9,499 nucleotides of DNA, taken from CBHWET01 sp966112985. GTDB lineage: Bacteria; Verrucomicrobiota; Verrucomicrobiia; Limisphaerales; JACDHS01. The DNA is taken from contig CBHWET010000179.1 in the NCBI GenBank assembly GCA_966112985.1, positions 1 through 9,499 on the forward strand, given 5' to 3'. Below the pieces are notes generated by a model. The model saw only the letters and a list, made by a program, of their open reading frames with translations, was not told the DNA's origin and searched no databases. This document shows, piece after piece, positions 1 through 5,620 of this stretch (its first letter is position 1; each line of letters opens with the position of its first letter). The position numbers were made by a program, and so were the translations under genes.

Positions 1-807
1 ATCGTTAATTAATTTCAGTAAACGCATGCCGTTCGCATGCATCGTTTGCAGGAGGCTGTTGGTATCTGAATCCAGTGCGCCACGCTTTGTCTGAAGAATG
101 GTTTCCAAAGGCGCAATGAGTAGAGTCAGCGGCGTGCGGAGTTCATGGCTCATATTGGCGAAGAACCGGCTTTTCACACGATCCAACTCAACGAGTTTCC
201 GGTTACCTTCCTCCAACTGACGCCGATTAACGTCCAACTCATGTCTCAAGGCGAACTCACGAAAACGCAGTTTGTTCTTAAAATAACTGCTTACGATGAC
301 TACTACCGACGTCAACACCAGGAAGTACACATTGTTGACGAGATATTTTGACTCAAACTGCGAACGCTGCAGCACCCCCGCGCCGACGTACATGAGGATG
401 ACAATCAGTGCTGAGAGCAAGTTTTCCTGGTGCGTTAAAGGCAGAATTAAACCAATCGCCAACACGACAAGATTTAAGCCCGCGTAATACGGAGACAGCG
501 GATCCTGCGCCGCATAAATCATCCACGCGATGAACAACGCCGGAAGCAAATACCACGTCATGCCGAGAACCCGGTAATGCTTTCGTCCGAACGGAGTAAA
601 GAGAAGCGCCAGTACAACCGCGACCAATGCCGAGCACAACAACCGTGCCTGGAAAAAGCTCCATACTTTGTGCTTGTAAACGAACGTATCCAGCACGAAG
701 CCGGCCGGCATCATGATAATTGCAAGGACTGCTCCAACTTTTGAATTAGAGATCCTCACCTGCCGATCATACTCGGCGAATTCCTGCTGGAGCTCTTTGG
801 AGTTCAA
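1..807 (-). CDS. Six-TM sensor histidine kinase (PhcS/CqsS/LqsS-like architecture), C-terminus outside window
   Basis: Partial gene; 269 codons are visible, read from the minus strand, and the catalytic ATPase domain lies beyond base 1. About six hydrophobic segments are seen near residues 24-44, 52-72, 82-99, 107-124, 129-146 and 156-175. A charged, probably coiled-coil linker follows (about 178-213), then the HisKA H-box FFANMSHELRTPLTLL with phospho-acceptor His221. There is no extracytoplasmic loop large enough for a classical periplasmic sensor domain, so the ligand is probably sensed within the membrane, as in quorum-sensing kinases CqsS, LqsS and PhcS. The TTG start at 807 is chosen because it overlaps the stop of the upstream methyltransferase as TTGA, a coupling arrangement. 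An in-frame stop at 832-834 limits how far upstream it could begin. A GTG at 759 is an alternative start. Kinase identity is certain; the signal is inference. Confidence 0.88.
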   Translation of the reverse strand, partial: MNSKELQQEFAEYDRQVRISNSKVGAVLAIIMMPAGFVLDTFVYKHKVWSFFQARLLCSALVAVVLALLFTPFGRKHYRVLGMTWYLLPALFIAWMIYAAQDPLSPYYAGLNLVVLAIGLILPLTHQENLLSALIVILMYVGAGVLQRSQFESKYLVNNVYFLVLTSVVVIVSSYFKNKLRFREFALRHELDVNRRQLEEGNRKLVELDRVKSRFFANMSHELRTPLTLLIAPLETILQTKRGALDSDTNSLLQTMHANGMRLLKLIND

Positions 808-2378
808 GGCGACGTCTGAGGCTTGCGAACCTCAATGAAGATATTCGAGCCGGTCTTTTCGGATCTTACCGTATACGAACCTGGTTCGGCCTGATCGGGC
901 CGCAACGTCTCGAATTGATGCGCATTTCGATAAACCAGATGCCACTCGAAGATATATTCCATTGTATTGCGAATCGGGTTCGAAGCATCGACGTTTGTCG
1001 CTACCAAAAGTCCACCAGGTGCGAGCAGGTCGTAGAAAATACTCATCAGCCGTTTACAAATGCGATCATTCAGATAGTCAAAGAGCCCAGCGCAATAGAT
1101 AAAATCGTACTCGTTCCCGCCAGGTTGCGGCTTTGAATATTCTTTCAATATCTGGTGAACCGATTTTTTGATCATGTTGATCTGGGTGATCCGGCGGCTC
1201 TTCATCTTGATTTCGTCGAGCAATTTCCCCGTGTGGGCGATGGTCTCATCGTTAAAATCAAGAAGCGTCAGATTCGAACGATCTGACAAATCCTCGTGCA
1301 TCAGAAAATTCTGAATCTCTTTAGCCGGCCCGCAGCCGAGATTTAAAACGCGGCAAGTTCGTCCGAGGCGGGTGCAGCGGCGAGTCTCTTCAACCAACCG
1401 ATCAGTCAGGTAAACAACGCGGTTTCGATGGCCTTCCGCCGGCGCCTGCAATAAAATGTAAACGTTCAGTAACTTTGCGAAAAGTGAACTGCCCTCCACC
1501 GGATCACGCAAAATCATGTTCACCATCTCGTAATCACCGGCATATCCGAGAGGCTTCTGATAAATTCGATACATGAACGGCGAACAAAGCAGCAGCGGAT
1601 GCAATTGCCGTTTCACATACATCCGGTGAACCGGTTGCAGGTCCTGCGCAATCGTGCCTGCAGCCTTTTCAAAGCGCTCGAAGAGTGAATCGACTGTGGG
1701 GACCATGGGCGACTGCAGTTCGCCAATAACTTCGCGCTCCATTTGGGGACGACTGCCAGTTGATTGGGAACGCACTCCAAGCTCCACCTGCTCCAGCCAG
1801 CGTCGAAGATCGGCCAGCAATGTCTGCATATCCGCGACCACCACCTTGAAATCCGGCGTCACGCGATAAATCTTTTCCCACTCTTTGAGGAAATCGTTGA
1901 ACTCCTCCTGCAGCCGCTCCGGCTGCGAGATCGGCGCAAAAAGATCTACATCCAGCCAGTTATCATCCAGCGTCGCCTCGCATACCAACACGATACCTGT
2001 GTTCACGAGGTTGCTGACAACGGCACGGCCCGAGTAGACCATGCGCTCGTTCATGATGATTTTGAATTCCTGGAGAACTTCCGATAACTGAAGAATGCTG
2101 TACGGATTATAAACCTCAAACACCACGAGATAGCGGGTCATCCGCAACGGCGTGGCCCGGATCTCAACACCCTGGCTATTGCGACAAACGATAAAGCTGT
2201 TCTTTTCGCCTGTCTGGAGTCTGGTTGCGGTTTCTTCCATTGAATTATATCTGGGTTTGCTGATTTCGTTGTTGCTCGAGAAACTTTGTCCGAAATCCAA
2301 TCTTTGCCACGGGAGTTGCAGGTCAGGTGCAACATCTTCCCACGCCCTTAGCATACAACACCCCGTTAGCACTTTCAT
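804..2378 (-). CDS. PilZ-like/class I SAM methyltransferase, PhcB-like (3-OH fatty acid methyl ester synthesis family)
   Basis: A 524-residue cytosolic protein. Residues about 70-150 form a PilZ-like beta-rich domain (RATPLR near 74-79, NLVNTG at 123-128 in place of the c-di-GMP motif D/NxSxxG, so nucleotide binding is doubtful). Residues 155-245 are helical. Residues 259-290 hold the conserved block with KPLGYAGDYEMVN. Residues 340-520 are a Rossmann methyltransferase: motif I VLNLGCGP (344-351), acidic residue D374 in LLDFND, motif YDFIYCAGLFDYL (424-436) and LLAPGGLLVATN. This architecture matches proteins annotated as 'extracellular factor 3-hydroxypalmitic acid methyl ester biosynthesis protein' (PhcB of Ralstonia is the characterised member). 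The substrate here is not shown by sequence. It overlaps the downstream histidine kinase by 4 bases and is divergent from a FadL gene. The ATG at 2378 is used; Met47 (2240) is a plausible later start, and neither has a clear ribosome site. Confidence 0.85.
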   Translation of the reverse strand: MKVLTGCCMLRAWEDVAPDLQLPWQRLDFGQSFSSNNEISKPRYNSMEETATRLQTGEKNSFIVCRNSQGVEIRATPLRMTRYLVVFEVYNPYSILQLSEVLQEFKIIMNERMVYSGRAVVSNLVNTGIVLVCEATLDDNWLDVDLFAPISQPERLQEEFNDFLKEWEKIYRVTPDFKVVVADMQTLLADLRRWLEQVELGVRSQSTGSRPQMEREVIGELQSPMVPTVDSLFERFEKAAGTIAQDLQPVHRMYVKRQLHPLLLCSPFMYRIYQKPLGYAGDYEMVNMILRDPVEGSSLFAKLLNVYILLQAPAEGHRNRVVYLTDRLVEETRRCTRLGRTCRVLNLGCGPAKEIQNFLMHEDLSDRSNLTLLDFNDETIAHTGKLLDEIKMKSRRITQINMIKKSVHQILKEYSKPQPGGNEYDFIYCAGLFDYLNDRICKRLMSIFYDLLAPGGLLVATNVDASNPIRNTMEYIFEWHLVYRNAHQFETLRPDQAEPGSYTVRSEKTGSNIFIEVRKPQTSP

Positions 2379-2407
2379 CTAATCGCAAAAAAACAATCTT
2401 GGACAGC

Positions 2408-2463
2408 ATTTTTAGGGGAAACCCTGACCTGCTGTTGATCATGGGACAGGGGCACCTAAAAAT
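2408..2463. promoter_or_regulatory. Large inverted repeat in the divergent methyltransferase/fadL intergenic region
   Basis: ATTTTTAGG at 2408-2416 is matched perfectly by CCTAAAAAT at 2455-2463. Inside it, CCCTG (2422-2426) can pair with CAGGG (2447-2451), giving a nested stem-loop. It lies between two divergent starts, so it may be an operator, a leader RNA structure, or a shared promoter element. TTGATC at 2435-2440 with TAAAAA at 2457-2462 (16-base spacer) is a weak candidate promoter for the rightward gene. The dyad is seen directly; its function is not known. Confidence 0.4.
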
Positions 2464-2464
2464 C

Positions 2465-2496
2465 CATTAAGAACTTCGAATCGTTGATACTTAATG
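2465..2496. promoter_or_regulatory. Second inverted repeat upstream of the FadL-type gene
   Basis: CATTAAG (2465-2471) and CTTAATG (2490-2496) are a perfect 7-base dyad with an 18-base loop that contains the palindrome TTCGAA. It sits immediately right of the larger dyad and about 80 bases before the preferred ATG of the outer-membrane protein gene. It could be a regulator site or part of an untranslated leader. The low-complexity arms make chance a real possibility. Confidence 0.3.
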
Positions 2497-2578
2497 ATTT
2501 GCGTTGAAAGCCAGTTTCAGACACTATGCCGACCGTTCGCGGCTGACCCCTACAACCAACCGGTCGCAAACGCCGTCC

Positions 2579-3817
2579 ATGCACCATCAAACGTCCAAAT
2601 CCATCGTTCCTTCTATCACGTCCAAACTTTTGCATTCGGTACTCGTCGCCTTGTTGCTCGGAGTGTCGCAAGTCGTCACTCCAGATGCCACGGCTGTCGC
2701 CTTCCGAATGCCGAATCAAGATCCGGAAGGTATCGCGCGCGGCAATGCTTTCGCTGCCACAGCAGATAATCCATCCGCCATTTACTATAATCCCGCTGGC
2801 ATCACCCAACTCGAAGGCCAGACCATCAGCGCGGGAATGTATCTCGTTTCAGCTGACACCGAATATACCTCGCCGACTGGCGCTAAGGCTCACACCGATT
2901 CGAAATTCCAGCCGGTACCACAGCTTTATTACGTCTATTCGCCAACAAATTGCCCACTATCATTTGGTCTCGGCGTTTATGCGCCCTACGGATTGTCTCT
3001 CGATTGGGGCACGGCACCGTTTCGCACCCTTGCAGAGAATGGAAAGCTACTTTATGCCACCGTCAATCCCGTGATTGCCTGGCAAGTTCATCGCACACTC
3101 TCCATCGGCATTGGCCCCACGATCAATTATGCCGAAGCCGAACTCGAACGCGGCATGGGCATCGTTCCGAACGATCATTTTCGCTTCGATGGGCATGGCG
3201 CCGATTACGGTTTCAATGCCGGATTACTATGGCAACCGCACAATCAATGGTCCTTCGGCGTAAATTACCGGTATATGACAGAAATCAATTTCCGTGGTGA
3301 TTCGGAAGCTGCACCGTTGTTCCCTGAACGCGGCTCGAGCGCTTCAATCCCCTTTCCGCAATTTGTCGTTGCAGGCGTATCGTTCCGTCCAACGGAAAAG
3401 TGGAATGTCGAGTTCGATGTCGATTGGACTGATTGGGATAGTGTGAACACCGTTGAATTCAAGAACACTTCGTTCGGCAACATTCCGTTCGTGTTCAATT
3501 ACACTTCGAGTTTCATGTATGAGTTCGGTGTAACGCGCAAATTGCCGAAAGGCTATTGGGCGAGCATTGGCTATTTCTTCAGTGAAAACTCAAGCCCGGA
3601 CAAGAACTTCAATCCGATTGTTCCAGACGGCGATCTGCACCTCGGCAGTGTTGGTTTCGGTCACAAAGGCAGGCGCTGGGACTTAGCGATCGCTTATCAT
3701 TTCGCCTCCAATGGCAGCGGACGCGTCGTGAAAGGCAGCATTCCCGCTGGCCTCGCTGACGGAACGTACAAAACGTTCAATCAAGCCGTAAACGTGTCGG
3801 CGGCATTCAAGTTCTAG
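2579..3817 (+). CDS. FadL/OmpP1 family outer-membrane long-chain fatty acid transporter
   Basis: A 412-residue beta-barrel protein that would let hydrophobic molecules such as long-chain fatty acids cross the outer membrane. From the ATG at 2579 it has a signal peptide (hydrophobic core LLHSVLVALLLGVSQVV, likely cleavage after ATAVA near residue 41). The mature N-terminus FRMPNQDPEGIARGNAFAAT leads into NPSAIYYNPAGITQL, which carries the NPA motif typical of the FadL hatch/plug region. Alternating aromatic/polar strands follow to the C-terminal phenylalanine (AAFKF), the usual barrel-assembly signal. Length fits the family. The frame is open upstream to a TTG at 2504, which would add 25 polar residues before the signal peptide, so the ATG is preferred. 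It is divergent from the PhcB-like methyltransferase, which makes a role in uptake of a fatty-acid-derived molecule attractive but unproven. The gene ends at a hairpin shared with the convergent merR-type gene. Confidence 0.9.
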   Translation: MHHQTSKSIVPSITSKLLHSVLVALLLGVSQVVTPDATAVAFRMPNQDPEGIARGNAFAATADNPSAIYYNPAGITQLEGQTISAGMYLVSADTEYTSPTGAKAHTDSKFQPVPQLYYVYSPTNCPLSFGLGVYAPYGLSLDWGTAPFRTLAENGKLLYATVNPVIAWQVHRTLSIGIGPTINYAEAELERGMGIVPNDHFRFDGHGADYGFNAGLLWQPHNQWSFGVNYRYMTEINFRGDSEAAPLFPERGSSASIPFPQFVVAGVSFRPTEKWNVEFDVDWTDWDSVNTVEFKNTSFGNIPFVFNYTSSFMYEFGVTRKLPKGYWASIGYFFSENSSPDKNFNPIVPDGDLHLGSVGFGHKGRRWDLAIAYHFASNGSGRVVKGSIPAGLADGTYKTFNQAVNVSAAFKF

Positions 3818-3837
3818 CCTGTCTCGCTGAAGTTTCA

Positions 3838-3870
3838 GGCGTGCGATAGCGATTCAGACTATCGCACGTC
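3838..3870. terminator. Bidirectional hairpin between convergent genes
   Basis: CGTGCGATAG (3840-3849) and CTATCGCACG (3859-3868) form a perfect 10-bp stem around a 9-base loop. It can be extended by a G-T and a G-C pair to 3838/3870. It lies 20 bases after the FadL stop and directly abuts the MerR stop codon, the expected place for a shared terminator. Neither side has a good U-tract, so intrinsic termination may be weak. A smaller dyad (CTGAA..TTCAG, 3827-3838) lies beside it. Confidence 0.55.
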
Positions 3871-4720
3871 ATTCCAGGAGCGGTGGCCCAAGAATATCCA
3901 TGCCATGGCTGTGGAAGAGCATACTAACCGTTTTCTTCTGCTTGTCTGTGTAACTGTTTTTCACAACGTCATCACGTGTTGGCAAACCTTTCGCCATACT
4001 GACGGCGCGAAAAAATTCCTCCATTTTGCCTGCAGGCTGATAGACGTTGATGATTTTGCCGGGTTGCTCACTCACGCATACCCAAACATGTGGGACATTG
4101 CGCGGAATGAAAACACTCTCACCAGCGCTCGCACGGGAACGCTTGCCGCCGATTTCAAAAACAAACTCACCTTCTAGAATGTAAATCCATTCATCTTGAT
4201 CATGGTGAAGATGCTTCGGCCCGCTGCCGGAACCGGTGAACTCGAAGACGCACATCGCGCCATCAGTATCCTTCGCTGACACTTTACAATCGTATGGCTC
4301 ACCTCCCAGCTTAACGCCTTTGCCAAATCGATCTGCGCCAGCCGCGACACTGAAGCCCGCGAACATTTCCTCACTTTTCATTTTCCTGGTTCCTTTCAGA
4401 TGCTTGATGGTCTTATCGATGGTTTCGATCAACGTGCGCGTTCGCGCCAGGTTCGTTTGCAGAACCTTCCGATGCGATGCGAGGGCCGCGACCTTTTCGA
4501 AATCGGCCCGGCCGAGGATTCGTTCGATTTGCTTCAGCTCAAATCCCAGCTCCCGATAGAACAGGATTTGCTGGAGCATTAAGAGCTGCGGCTCTTCGTA
4601 GAACCTGTACCCATTCGCCGCGACATACGCCGGCTTCAGCAGTCCCATTTCATCGTAAAAATGAAGCGTCCGGACGCTGACACCCGACATCGCCGCCACT
4701 TGTTTGACTGTATAAGCCAT
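3869..4720 (-). CDS. MerR family transcriptional regulator fused to a cupin sensor domain
   Basis: A 283-residue protein. Residues 1-70 are a MerR winged helix-turn-helix (YTVKQVAAMSGVSVRTLHFY, then GLLKP, NGYRFY). Residues 75-112 form the long dimerisation helix. The text KMKSEEMFAGF (113-123) resembles the point where TipA-type regulators enter their ligand domain. In place of that domain, residues about 125-283 form a complete cupin: motif 1 with H170, H172, H173 and E177 in KHLHHDQDEWIYILEGEF, motif 2 GESVFIPRNVPHVW with H211, and a C-terminus (HGMDILGPPLLE) like free-standing quercetinase-type cupins. The metal ligands are intact, so a metal, flavonoid or small aromatic effector is possible. 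It is one uninterrupted frame, so the fusion is real unless the assembly is wrong. It probably regulates itself through the dyad promoter at 4764-4794. No adjacent target gene is evident. Confidence 0.9.
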   Translation of the reverse strand: MAYTVKQVAAMSGVSVRTLHFYDEMGLLKPAYVAANGYRFYEEPQLLMLQQILFYRELGFELKQIERILGRADFEKVAALASHRKVLQTNLARTRTLIETIDKTIKHLKGTRKMKSEEMFAGFSVAAGADRFGKGVKLGGEPYDCKVSAKDTDGAMCVFEFTGSGSGPKHLHHDQDEWIYILEGEFVFEIGGKRSRASAGESVFIPRNVPHVWVCVSEQPGKIINVYQPAGKMEEFFRAVSMAKGLPTRDDVVKNSYTDKQKKTVSMLFHSHGMDILGPPLLE

Positions 4721-4763
4721 CTTTTCGACGCGCAGACCACTAATCGATCTGGCGATTGGGTTT

Positions 4764-4794
4764 ACTTTGAGGAATCACGTAACGTGAGGGTCAA
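4764..4794 (-). promoter_or_regulatory. MerR-type autoregulatory promoter/operator
   Basis: On the minus strand, TTGACC (4794-4789) is followed by a 19-base spacer and CAAAGT (4769-4764) as a poor -10. The spacer contains a perfect dyad, TCACGT-A-ACGTGA read on the plus strand (4775-4787). A long 19-20 base spacer carrying the operator dyad is the hallmark of MerR-regulated promoters. CCCTCACGTTACGTGATT also resembles the SoxR/CueR-style operator half-sites. Initiation would fall about 37 bases before the MerR-cupin start. The dyad and -35 are seen; the -10 and the binding protein are inferred. Confidence 0.6.
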
Positions 4795-5167
4795 TGGATT
4801 TCTTTTTCAAGCAGGAACCATTGACTGCCGACGGATTTTTGGGGGATTCAGCGCCCGTTCGCCAATTCGTTGCCGATTTGCCGATACGCCCGTGAAAAAT
4901 GAAAGAATTGCCATGTCAGAATGAAAGTTTCGTCGAAGGGGTAACCCAGGTGAATCAAAAAGCCCTTTTGCACGAAAACGTCGAAATTTTGACGATCAAA
5001 AAAGGTTTATTACGTAAATCAGGAAACTTTTACTTCCAAAAATAGGACGCGGACGCTATTCCCGATGATTTAGACCAGTTCGTGCCCGTTACCCCCTGTT
5101 TGGAGATGCATTTTTTGGACCATTTCGCGTTAAACCACCGAAAAAGAGCATCTTTACGACCAAAACT

Positions 5168-5454
5168 GCGCCAAAAAGTTTTTTGACGCACTTTTTGTTT
5201 CGAGAAATGCGCCAAAAAACTTTTTCACGGCTTTTTTGTTTCCATAAACGCGACAAAAAACTTTTTTACGTCCTTTTCGTTTCAAAAAACGCGTCAAAAA
5301 ACTTTTCGACGCAGTTTTAGTTTCAAAAAGCCCGCCAAAAAATTTTTTCGTGGAGAATTCGTTTCACGAACGCCGACAAAAAGTTTTGTGCCGAGTTTCT
5401 CGTTTCGAAAAGAGCGTTAAAACATTGTTTCCCGGCGGTTTGCAGGCGCAGAGT
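5168..5454. repeat. Degenerate 41-bp tandem array with phased A-tracts, about 7 units
   Basis: Units begin at 5168, 5209, 5250, 5291, 5332, 5373 and (decayed) 5414, each exactly 41 bases long. In the first six, CAAAAA at unit positions 5-10 and GTTTC at 30-34 are invariant while the intervening bases differ. A poor unit can be set at 5127-5167 (GCGTTAAA..). Many units hold an imperfect palindrome of the form GCGYCAAAAAcTTTTTgACGC, with matched end changes in some (unit 5 starts CC and ends GG). A second dyad, CGTTTC..AAACG, spans the unit junctions. A spacing of 41 is close to four helical turns, so the A/T tracts are roughly in phase and the DNA may be curved. 41 is not a multiple of 3, which argues against coding repeats. 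Confidence 0.85.
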
Positions 5455-5620
5455 AACGAAGGTCTAAAACAAGGGTCGTCGAACGGAGAACATGTTTAGA
5501 ACATTTGGCCGGGTAGCGCGATGCACTACTTATTGAGGTTAGACGCCGCCAAAATTCGAATTCGCGGGATGCGAACCCCCAATTCGGCGCCTTTTACGCC
5601 GAGCAACGGCTTAAGCATTA

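Larger units (their letters stand above)
4721..5620. other. 900-base gene-free stretch: regulator promoter, degenerate A/T-tract repeats, sigma factor 3' flank
   Basis: No convincing coding sequence or RNA gene is seen here. The left 75 bases hold the MerR promoter. From about 4950 the DNA becomes rich in CAAAAA and TTTTT runs, with CAAAAA motifs near 4956, 4998 and 5037 (spaced 42 and 39 bases) and a near-palindrome CGTCGAAATTTTGACG at 4979-4994. The well-ordered 41-base array follows at 5168-5454. The final stretch (5455-5620) lacks clear repeat units. It contains a small dyad, CGGCG (5585-5589) with CGCCG (5597-5601), just past the sigma factor stop, too weak to call a terminator. Short open frames here have repeat-derived, low-complexity translations. 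Confidence 0.7.

Noticed and set aside
145..487. Plus-strand open frames over the kinase
   Set aside because: They are antisense shadows of the histidine kinase; the opposite strand carries a clear HisKA motif.
353..664. Minus-strand 103-codon open frame
   Set aside because: It is out of frame with the kinase reading frame that runs continuously from 807 to 1 and encodes the transmembrane segments and H-box; its own translation has no recognisable features.
2504..2578. TTG start adding 25 residues to the FadL protein
   Set aside because: The added residues are polar and precede a complete signal peptide that begins properly at the ATG at 2579.
4661..4924. Plus-strand 87-codon open frame over the MerR promoter
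   Set aside because: It overlaps the start of the MerR gene in antisense and spans its promoter; no protein family features.
5030..5215. Minus-strand 61-codon open frame in the repeat region
   Set aside because: Its translation is Lys/Phe/Ser rich and derives from the A/T-tract repeat, whose 41-base period shifts frame each unit.
5168..5454. CRISPR array
   Set aside because: Units are contiguous 41-base copies with no unique spacers and diverged sequences; no cas genes are present.
5540..5600. tRNA-like text (GCGAACCCCC region)
   Set aside because: No cloverleaf arms, anticodon stem or acceptor pairing could be formed by eye.
5585..5601. Rho-independent terminator after the sigma gene
   Set aside because: The stem is only 5 bp with a 7-base loop and no following U-tract.
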